A stretch of DNA of 64,000 nt. Source: Deltaproteobacteria bacterium (GTDB taxonomy: Bacteria; Myxococcota_A; Polyangia; HGW-17; SLPX01). How positions within the stretch are numbered: position 1 is the stretch's first letter; each line of letters begins with the position of its first letter. The notes below the pieces were generated by a model that was not told the DNA's origin, did no database searches, and saw only the letters and a list, made by a program, of their open reading frames with translations. Location: positions 18,190-82,189 of the forward strand of contig JAGGXR010000010.1 in assembly GCA_021162935.1 (NCBI GenBank). The letters are read 5' to 3'. Positions 35,295 to 43,100 of the stretch are shown here, one piece after another. The position numbers and the translations under genes are program-made.

Positions 35295-36407
35295 TCAATG
35301 TGTCGACAGGAGGATGGTTTCTCCTTCCTTCAAGCCGCTGCAGATTTCGACCCACCGACCATCCTTCCATCCTACCTTCACCGGGCGTTGCACCGGTCGG
35401 CCTCCTGAGCGGACGACCACCACGGTTCGGCCCCGAATCCGTCGCACGGCCCTTGCCGGCACAGCGAGGACTCCCTTCCGAGCCTGAATCTGGATGGTTA
35501 CATTTGCCGTCATGTCGGGTCGCAGGAGGCCTTCGTAGGGCGTCAGGATCGACAAGACCACGTCGTAGTTTACCACGTTGTCCTGGATCACGGCCTTCGG
35601 GTAGATGGCGGTCACCGTACCCTGCATCTCGCGTCCGGGCAGTGAGTCCACCGTGAAGATTGCGTGCTGTCCCACCTGCACTTTGCCAATGTCCACCTCG
35701 TCCACGTAGGCGTCCACCTGGAGACGTTTCAGATCCAAAATGGTGACGAAGGTAGGAGCCTTGAGTCCGGCCGAAACCGTTTCCCCTTCCTGGGTGGCGA
35801 CCGAGGCGATCACGCCGTCGATAGGAGCTGTGAGTACCGTGTAGGAAACCTTCACTTTGGCTTCCTTGAGTGCGGCTTTGGAGGCGTCTACCTGTCGCGT
35901 CGCCAGGATCAACCCGGCGTGGGCGCTTGCTTCTTCGCTTCGGGCCCGGTCCAAGGCATCCTGGGTGGTAAAGTCCTTTTTTTTGAGCCGTTCCTGGCGT
36001 TGGAGTTGGAGTTGCGACAGCAGCAATCGGGCCTTTGCGTCTCCCACCCGAGCCTGGGCGACCCTGACCTCGGCTCGTCGACGTCGTACTCCTGCCTCCA
36101 GGTCCGCCTTTTCCAGTTCTGCGATCACCTGCCCCTTTTTGACGTTGTCCCCAATGTTGGCGCGCAGGTGCTCCACCTTGCCCGAGATCCGGGCACCCAC
36201 CCGGACTTCGGCACCCACCTGGGGCTTGACGGTTCCGGTGGCCATCACCGTGGTTCGGAACTCACGGCGAATGACGCGAGCCCGTTTGCCCGGAGATTTC
36301 TTTTGTTTTGGATTGTAACCCCACTGCCAATATGCCCAAAATATCCCGACCAAAACGAGGGCCAGCACCAGGATGCGTTTCAACCGTTTCTTTTTAGCCT
36401 TCTTCAT
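35295..36407 (-). CDS. MacA-like periplasmic adaptor (HlyD/RND family)
   Basis: Membrane-fusion protein of 370 residues. A basic N terminus precedes one membrane anchor (ILVLALVLVGIFWAYWQWGY). Then come the lipoyl half-motifs (GARISGKVEHLRANIGDNVK and VLTAPIDGVIASVATQEGET), a helical hairpin of ~80 residues between them, a beta-barrel and a membrane-proximal domain (ARKGVLAVPARAVRRIRGRT). It bridges the ABC permeases and TolC. Its start overlaps the TolC stop (ATGA, 36404-36407), and the ATPase begins 37 bases downstream. Confidence 0.93.
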   Translation of the reverse strand: MKKAKKKRLKRILVLALVLVGIFWAYWQWGYNPKQKKSPGKRARVIRREFRTTVMATGTVKPQVGAEVRVGARISGKVEHLRANIGDNVKKGQVIAELEKADLEAGVRRRRAEVRVAQARVGDAKARLLLSQLQLQRQERLKKKDFTTQDALDRARSEEASAHAGLILATRQVDASKAALKEAKVKVSYTVLTAPIDGVIASVATQEGETVSAGLKAPTFVTILDLKRLQVDAYVDEVDIGKVQVGQHAIFTVDSLPGREMQGTVTAIYPKAVIQDNVVNYDVVLSILTPYEGLLRPDMTANVTIQIQARKGVLAVPARAVRRIRGRTVVVVRSGGRPVQRPVKVGWKDGRWVEICSGLKEGETILLSTH

Positions 36408-37957
36408 TGTGCCGGCCTCCTCGTTTCTGATGGCCGGGTCGCAGACGGGGCGTTGCCCGGTGTTGGCGTTTTATGGAGCCGCACCTTCACTGTCGAGTGC
36501 ATGGCACTTGGCGGTCCTTTGCGGGGAGGAGCTGTCTCACGAAATCGACCCACGGCCCAGCGCAGTTTGGCCATGTCTGCATACCAGGCGAGTCGAGCCT
36601 GGACCAACTGGAGTCGAGCCCGGACATGGGCGGTCTGAGCGTCCACGAGTGCAATGATCGACGCCACCCCCTCCCGGTACTGACCTTCGGCCGTCTCCAC
36701 GCTTTCTTTGGCGCTCTGCACCAGCGTCCGGGCGGCTCGAATCGCGGCGGCGGCTTCCTTCAGTGAGGCGAAGGCGGTCCAGACCTGCATTTCGATGTCG
36801 CGGGCCACGCCGACCACATCGGTCTCGCTTTTTGCAGCCTCGAGTCTTGCCTGTCGGATCGCATACTCTCGGTCGAGACCGTCGAAAAATGGAAAGGTGA
36901 TACCAAGTCCGACGGTCCAGTTCGTGTATTGGGTGCTGGCTTTTCGGAGTTGAACCCCTGCCTGAGCGTTGAGCGTCAAGACGGGCCAGTATCGAGACTG
37001 GGCGCCTCGGGCCTTGGCGCGAGCTAGGCTCACCTCTGCCCGCGCCGCGTTCAATTCGGGCCGGTGTGCGGCGGCTTCCTGGAGGAGTGCTTGGATGCGG
37101 CCTACTGCCTCAAGAGGGTCGTGGGGAGGAACAGCCGCCACTCGGATCATCACAGTAGGGGAGAGCCCCATGGCATGGGCCAGTTGGCCTCGGGCCAGTC
37201 GGGTTTGGCTGCGTGCCCGTACCCAGGCGAGGGTCGCCTCGGCCTTCGCCGTCTCGGCCTGCATGACGTCCAGCCGAAGAGCGACGTCATTTTCCCTGCG
37301 GGCTTTGGCCAGGGCGACGTGTTCTGTTGCTTGCCGCACGGATTGCCGCGCAATACCTTCTTGTTGCTCAGTTGCCAGAAGCCCGTAGTAGGCAAGTTCC
37401 ACGGACCGGACCACTTCGCGAAGTTTTGCGTTGTGGGTCAATCCCGCTACCATGAGGTTGGCCTTTGCGGCAGCGACGCCTGCGGCCCGACCCCCTCCAT
37501 CGAACAGGAGATAATGGAGGCCTAGGTTTGCCTCCAGGACATACGAAACGCCCTTCGTTTGTGGACTGGACGGTTCGAGTGGATCGCCGATCACAGCTTG
37601 GGCCGATAGGTCGAGGGATGGCAGGTAGGCGGCCTTTGCCCTGCCGACGCCAGCGGCAGCAGCCCGTACGGTGAGCCAAGTGCCGCGCGTTTCCGGGCGG
37701 TGTTCCAGGGCCACCTGAATACATTGCGACAGGTTTATGCGCCTTTTGAAGTTCAGTGTTTCGTTGGTGGAAACGGCCGGGAGAATCACCCCTTGGCGGC
37801 CATTGCGAAAGGACGCAGCGGACGAGGACGGGACGCCGGCGAGCAGTCGATCCAGGCGTGAGACGGTGCAACCTTGTGTCCAGGTCGCGGCGCCGAGCAT
37901 GAGTGCAGCGCCGCATAGGACGCGGAGAACGTGCATCGGTGCAAATGGACCGTTCAT
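36404..37957 (-). CDS. TolC-family outer-membrane efflux lipoprotein
   Basis: Outer-membrane channel of 517 residues. The ATG at 37957 follows AAGGAG and gives MNGPFAPMHVLRVLCGAALM...TWTQGC, a lipoprotein signal. Two OEP repeats are visible: NLSQCIQVALEHRPETRGTW and AYLPSLDLSAQ in the first, and EAAAHRPELNAARAEVSLAR and SRYWPVLTLNAQAG in the second, each ending in long coiled helices (VETAEGQYREGVASIIALVD). The C terminus is a Lys/Pro/Thr-rich tail. A longer frame up to 38101 overlaps the sensor gene and lacks a signal. It completes the tripartite pump. Confidence 0.92.
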   Translation of the reverse strand: MNGPFAPMHVLRVLCGAALMLGAATWTQGCTVSRLDRLLAGVPSSSAASFRNGRQGVILPAVSTNETLNFKRRINLSQCIQVALEHRPETRGTWLTVRAAAAGVGRAKAAYLPSLDLSAQAVIGDPLEPSSPQTKGVSYVLEANLGLHYLLFDGGGRAAGVAAAKANLMVAGLTHNAKLREVVRSVELAYYGLLATEQQEGIARQSVRQATEHVALAKARRENDVALRLDVMQAETAKAEATLAWVRARSQTRLARGQLAHAMGLSPTVMIRVAAVPPHDPLEAVGRIQALLQEAAAHRPELNAARAEVSLARAKARGAQSRYWPVLTLNAQAGVQLRKASTQYTNWTVGLGITFPFFDGLDREYAIRQARLEAAKSETDVVGVARDIEMQVWTAFASLKEAAAAIRAARTLVQSAKESVETAEGQYREGVASIIALVDAQTAHVRARLQLVQARLAWYADMAKLRWAVGRFRETAPPRKGPPSAMHSTVKVRLHKTPTPGNAPSATRPSETRRPAQ

Positions 37958-38079
37958 ACAATGTGCTCCTTCCAATCGAAACCCGCGGGTCTGCACAATG
38001 ATTCCGAGGGGGCAATTCAATGAGCTTGACGGTCGGCTCAATGATCCGTGGGGCCAAGCCACGGAGCGTACGGATCGGT

Positions 38080-38550
38080 TCAATGACTTCGAGGCATCCA
38101 TCTCGGGCGCGAGAGCCGGCTGGTGCGCATGCGTTCTTTGAGTAAGGCAAAGAATCGGGTGCGCTGTTTCGGCGTGAAGATCCGACTCGCCTCGATCAGG
38201 TGATGGACCACCTTCGCATGCATGTCGTGCTGGAGGACCTGGATATCCCGTACCACGGCCTGGATGGCGGCCTGGTCCGATGGACGGTTTGCCAGGAGAT
38301 CCAGAAGATCCAGGCGTTTTGCCCTCATCCGTTCTCCGTGTTTTCTGATCGACTCCTTGAACGGGCGGCAGCCAGCAGTGAATCGCTTGAGTTGATCGGG
38401 ACGCAGGTTGAGCTGTTTCAAGAGTGCGCGCGGAGGCTGTTGCCGCTTCTCTTTGTGAGATGTGGTCCTCCAGGCATAGAGTCGTCCGGCAATCAGCACA
38501 ACGTTCAGTGCCACTGAGAACAGGATACCGAGGAACTTGAGTTGTTTCAT
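38080..38550 (-). CDS. CpxP/Spy/CnrX-like periplasmic sensor or chaperone
   Basis: A 156-residue protein with an N-terminal membrane anchor/signal (FLGILFSVALNVVLIAGRLY), then an all-helical periplasmic domain with LTxxQ-like motifs (NLRPDQLKRF and FTPKQRTRF) and a conserved helical hairpin (AAIQAVVRDIQVLQHDMHAK with VVHHLIEASRI). This is the pattern of CpxP, Spy, ZraP and CnrX. Start ATG 38550 overlaps the anti-sigma stop by four bases. His/Met residues (HDMHAKVVHH) may bind metal. Placed between anti-sigma and TolC, it probably senses envelope stress or metal and modulates the anti-sigma factor. Confidence 0.83.
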   Translation of the reverse strand: MKQLKFLGILFSVALNVVLIAGRLYAWRTTSHKEKRQQPPRALLKQLNLRPDQLKRFTAGCRPFKESIRKHGERMRAKRLDLLDLLANRPSDQAAIQAVVRDIQVLQHDMHAKVVHHLIEASRIFTPKQRTRFFALLKERMRTSRLSRPRWMPRSH

Positions 38551-39095
38551 GGACCGAACTCCCGTGACCCCATCGGGGGCGCCGTTATCTTCACGCATGC
38601 CGAGGCAATGGATCCGGGCGGCATGGAGGCGAACCATTCGAACCCGTAATCATCCGCCAGGGCCGGACCTGCCGTGGTTTGTACCCTCGTTTTGTTGCTC
38701 GTTTTCTCCATTGCCGTCTTGGGACCGACCGACAGGAACACGCCCAGGGTCAGGGCCAGGGCCACGGTGCAACATCCTGAAAGCCATAGGGGTACCTGGC
38801 GGCCGGACTTTTCGGGGCTCAAGAGCCCACGCAGCCATGGCAGGCCTCGATTCGGTGCCGCCGAGGCGTCCACCTGTTTCCTGGCCGCCGACAGGACTCT
38901 GTCTGCAAAATCGTCGGGAACGGCCGGCGTGGAGTCTGAAGCCAGGAGACGAGATTCCAGGGCCCGCAACTCAGCAACCCGGGCCCGACATCTGCGACAT
39001 TCTTGGACATGGGAATCGACCTGGATACGAAGGTCTGTCTCCAGTTCGTTGTCCACATAGGCCGAAAGAAGGCGATTGACCATTTTGGACTTCAT
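38547..39095 (-). CDS. Zinc-finger (ZAS/zf-HC2) anti-sigma factor
   Basis: A 182-residue membrane protein. The N-terminal cytoplasmic domain has LLSAYVDNELETDLRIQVDS then the HVQECRRC zinc motif (H-x3-C-x2-C), the hallmark of anti-sigma factors binding ECF sigmas. One membrane segment (LWLSGCCTVALALTLGVFLS) is followed by a short periplasmic tail. It is the first gene of the operon, preceded by CCAGGAGC. Its cognate sigma is most likely the ECF factor at 31356..31940, since no other sigma is nearby. Confidence 0.9.
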   Translation of the reverse strand: MKSKMVNRLLSAYVDNELETDLRIQVDSHVQECRRCRARVAELRALESRLLASDSTPAVPDDFADRVLSAARKQVDASAAPNRGLPWLRGLLSPEKSGRQVPLWLSGCCTVALALTLGVFLSVGPKTAMEKTSNKTRVQTTAGPALADDYGFEWFASMPPGSIASACVKITAPPMGSREFGP

Positions 39096-39246
39096 TGCAT
39101 GCTCCTGGGCTTAGAAGGCGCCATGTATCCCTAAAACGGGTCAGGATGAGAAAACCCCCGCAGGAATCGAAATATCTTTTTGAGGAACATGAGGATTCAA
39201 GCCCTGGTCGGGCTCGTTTGCCCTGACGTGACGGCCACCTGTGACG

Positions 39247-39513
39247 TTACCGTCTCTCGCGTTGCTTGGATGCCCGGACAAGGAGCCAGAGGATGCCCGC
39301 CATGATCAGGAGTAGGGTGGGCAGCCCTGGCAGTCCAGGCCGCCCTGGGTGGCCTGGCTGCCTAGTCGATGGCGATCCAGGGACGGCCCGACACCCACAG
39401 CCGCCTTCGCCGCCTCCAGAATTCGTACCCGAAGCGTCCGTTGGAACGGTTGCGTCCCTGCTGCCTCCGTCGGACCGGGGCCTTCCGTCCTGTCCGAGTC
39501 CGCCGTCGTCCAC
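39247..39513 (-). pseudogene. Orphan MYXO-CTERM-like surface-anchor tail
   Basis: The frame encodes a Gly/Asp/Ser/Thr linker (DDGGLGQDGRPRSDGGSRDA), a GGGEGGCGCR motif, a Pro/Gly stretch, a hydrophobic helix (LPTLLLIMAGILWLLVRA) and a basic end (SKQRERR). This matches the MYXO-CTERM-like C-terminal sorting signal, but no exported catalytic or binding domain precedes it. The frame extends upstream to a stop near 39690 without an ATG, and GTG 39513 has no spaced ribosome site. Probably the 3' end of a deleted or frameshifted surface-protein gene. Confidence 0.55.
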
Positions 39514-39694
39514 TCCTCCATCGGTGGGTTTGGCGCGCAGGACGTCGGCCAGGCGGCGACGCTGGACGAGCCATTCACCTCCACCACTTCTTAATATTGA
39601 TGTCGAGAAGTGGATGGCTGACCGAAGAGGTTGGTCCGCAGTCTCAGGGGCGCGGGCAGGGCAGGGCAGGAGGACGTTGGTTTTTGGTATCAGG

Positions 39695-39997
39695 CTATCC
39701 CTTCCAGTTGGACTGTTCCTGCTGGAAGAAGGCCTGTCGTTCCTCGTCGGTCATGACGGCGAGGTCCACGCCCGTGACCTTGCCTCCTGCTTCGGTGACG
39801 GCCTTGGAGACAGAGCCGATCATATAATCGCGAATCATGTCGGGAATGCCCATGAAGGGGATCACCAGAGTGAAGGTGACCTGGCTTTCTTCGTCCACCT
39901 TCACGTCGCGGATCATGCCGAGATCGACGAGACTGACGGATACTTCAGGGTGTTCGACCTTGTTGATGGCTTCTACGATGGTTTCCTGTGTGGCCAT
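39695..39997 (-). CDS. MIP18/DUF59-family Fe-S assembly-type protein
   Basis: A 100-residue protein of the MIP18/SufT/PaaD family. Start ATG 39997 follows AGGAGGTGCC; earlier in-frame ATG at 40108 is less likely. Motifs: AINKVEHPEVSVSLVDLGMI at the N terminus, VTFTLVIPFMGIPDMIRDYM, and a C-terminal GVDLAVMTDEERQAFFQQE. Typical members assist Fe-S cluster insertion; the usual conserved Cys (C-P) of this family is not seen, so assembly function is uncertain. Confidence 0.8.
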   Translation of the reverse strand: MATQETIVEAINKVEHPEVSVSLVDLGMIRDVKVDEESQVTFTLVIPFMGIPDMIRDYMIGSVSKAVTEAGGKVTGVDLAVMTDEERQAFFQQEQSNWKG

Positions 39998-40156
39998 TGA
40001 GGCACCTCCTGCTTGCCGGGCCTCTGTGAAGGGCCCCAGTGGTTGTTTCGGACAGAATGTGCGGTTTCTTGTCTGCTTGGTCAAGGCTGAAATCGATGTT
40101 TTGGCCAAGTGTCCATGATGATGTCGGAGTGAGCGTCCGGGCGGGCGCGGCGTTGG

Positions 40157-43100
40157 TTAGCGGATGACGAGGGTTTGCGGGTGGACGTACGCCTTGCCTT
40201 CCGGGTAGTAGTAGTCGTAGATCGAAGAGAGGTTGGTCGAGAACCGACCGGTCAGGGTGGGGACCATGCGGAGGGAGAGGCTGCGACTCGTTCCATGGGG
40301 GAGTCTGGACAGGTAGAAGACGATTCGTCCGGGCGATACCTCGTAGCGTTGGATCTGTTTGGTTCGGACCATGGCGTCCAGGTCGGAGCGCATGGGTGTC
40401 ATGCCGGGAGCGAGGCGCAGTTCCACCATGGGAGCCTTGGATGAGTACCCTGTGCGGTTTGCGACCTCCAGGTACGTGGTGATGGATTCGTACCGTCGCA
40501 GGGCGCGGCGAGGGTAGGTCATTTTTGCGGACAGGATGGGGCCCTCTGGATTGGCGCGTGCCCGGGCCGCCACGTCCACGAGGAAGCGATTCGAGCCGCC
40601 GACCGCGGTCCGTGGTAACCGCCGGGATTGCGGAGTGGCTGTGGTCCTGGGCTCTTCGTTTGCTGCCGGTGCTGCCGGTTTTGGGTCGGTTTTGTACGAG
40701 AGGGCGATGCGGTACAGGACAGAGCCTCGTTTTGATGGAACGAGTCGGATTCGGTGTCTGCCGGGGGTGAGCATGGCGCGGTCGAGGGTGAGGCTGGACA
40801 GCGAATGGCCTCTTCGGTGACCGGACAGCGTGATGTGTCCTGCCGGCCTGCCGTCGAACAGGACGGCCACGGTGCCCACGGATCGGCTTCCGAGGAATCC
40901 TTGTCCGGCCCGCAGGGCCTGGAGCGCCAGGACCGTGGCCTGCGTGCTGTACCAGGCTCCGCCTTGGTCCCGGTGGGTGAGAAGGTATTTGATGGCTCGG
41001 CGAGCCAGATCGAAGCTGTTGGAACGCTGGGCCAGGACTCGGGTGGCCAGCCCCGTGATTTCGGTCTTGGCCGAAAGACCGGCGGATCCAGACAGGGTGA
41101 AGATGCCTTCTCCACCTGCGGGAATGGCGCGGTTGCCTGCGGAGCGCGCAGCGGCGGCGGCCTTGGTTTCCCAGAAACGGCTGCCATCGCGTGCACGTCT
41201 GGCCGTTGCGGACAGGGAGGCGAGCAGACGAGCGCCGAGTCGAGTCTTGATTCGTCTGGCCGCGCCCAGGGCGCTCGCAGCCAGGGCGGTTGCGTACGGA
41301 CTGGCGAGGAGTTTGGTCCTCGAAGAGCGCAGGAAGCGGATGGCCCGGGACACGGTGTTGCTGCGCCGTCGATGTCGGGCCATGGCCCAGGCCACGTAGG
41401 CGGTCAGCTTCGGGTCGTCCGCAAAGGCTCCGTTCGACTTTTGGTGGTCACTGAGGAATCGGATCGATCGTCGGATTACGATCGGATCCACGGGGACGAG
41501 CCCCTTGAGGTCCGCCATCATGTGGAGGCCGAGCGCGGTCAGGAAGATGCTGGACGGCTTTTGGCCGAACAGGGAAAATCCGCCTCCGGGGACCTCGTAG
41601 GAGAGCATGCGCTGATAGCCGGCCAGGACGAAACGATGGGCCTTTTTCCACAGGGCGTCCTTGCGGCGTCCCAGGATGTGATGCACGAGGATGTTCGGGT
41701 AGGTGATCGATGCGTTTTGTTCGAAGCATCCGGAGGGCTGGCGCAGCAGACCGGACAGGCTGTCTCGGATCACACCGGGCAGGCCGGACTGCAGGGTGAC
41801 GGTGAGTTTTCCGGTTCCTTTGGATACGGACGGTGGGATCGTGATGCTTCCAAGCAAAGACGAGGAGAGGGTGCCGCTCGTCGCGAGCTGGACGGGCATG
41901 CCGCGGGGTTCTACCAGGGTGGTTCGGGTCAGACCGTCGCCGAGCGAGCGGCCTGTGACCATGGCCGTGAGCTTTTGGGGCCCCAGGCGGCGCACCTCGA
42001 TGGGGAACAGGACCTGCTTGGTGCCGTGAGCCGGGAGAACGACCCGTTTCGTTGCGTTTGGAGTGTGGTACCAGCCAGCGGGCCGCAGAGAGACGGTCAC
42101 AGGGCGTCTGTGGGATGTTTCGTTGTGCAGCACGACGGGCAGGTTCAGTCGGTCGCCTCGGCTCAGGCGCAGGGGAAGGTTCATGTCCAAGAAAAGTTTC
42201 TTGAGGGCGCGCGACCGGGCCACGGTGAAGCCAAGCCGTCCGGATCGATCGGAGGCGAGGATGCTGGCGACCCAGGTGGTGATGTTGTCGGCCAGGCTGA
42301 TGCGCACCTTGGCGTGCCCCTGGTCATCGGTGCGCAGCAAGGGCTGCCAGGTCAGGGTCTCCGCCATGCGTTTGCGGACTGTGATTCGTTGTTGGTTCGC
42401 AAAACCGGGAGGCCGAAGATTGGCGTGGCCCATCCGGATGAAAACACTGTGGCCGAAGGCCGAGGGGCCACCGAATCCGCCACCTCCTCCGCATCCGCAT
42501 CCAACGCTGCAGTTGTGGTTGCGGGGAATGGCCCGCATCGAGACTCGATACGGGCCCATGAGGAGGTCATCAGCGGTTTCGAATCGGCCGTCCGGTCCGG
42601 CGGATTGCAGCATAATCATCAGGATACCGGACTTCGGGTACATCGGACAGCAGCCGTTTCCATCCTTGCCCTGGATCTGCATCCTGTGGCCCCAAGGGTC
42701 TTGTGCGTCCTGTGCATTGAGCGCATTCTTGCGCAGCAGCTTGGCGACCGTTGGAAACAACGGCCACTCGTTGTCACAAAGAGATTTGTTGCGGTATTTG
42801 GCCTTCCAGAATCGTTTCATGGCCGCGCCGATCACTTTTGCCCTACGGCGAAACCAGGGCTTGAGGACCCGGGCGAGCCGGCGATGGAGAGAGACCTGGT
42901 AGGCGGCGGCTTCCTGTTTAATGGTTCGGTGCAGGTCGTGCCAGAAGCCTTGGTATCCTTTCTTGAGGAACAGACCGGCCAGGGCGCCAGCCAGCGCCTG
43001 ACGATCAGTGGACGCCGGACCGGCGAGCAGTTTTTCCGCGGTGACGGACTGGAAGCTCATGGTCGATTCACGTGCGGGGTCGTCGAGCAGGAATCGTTCG

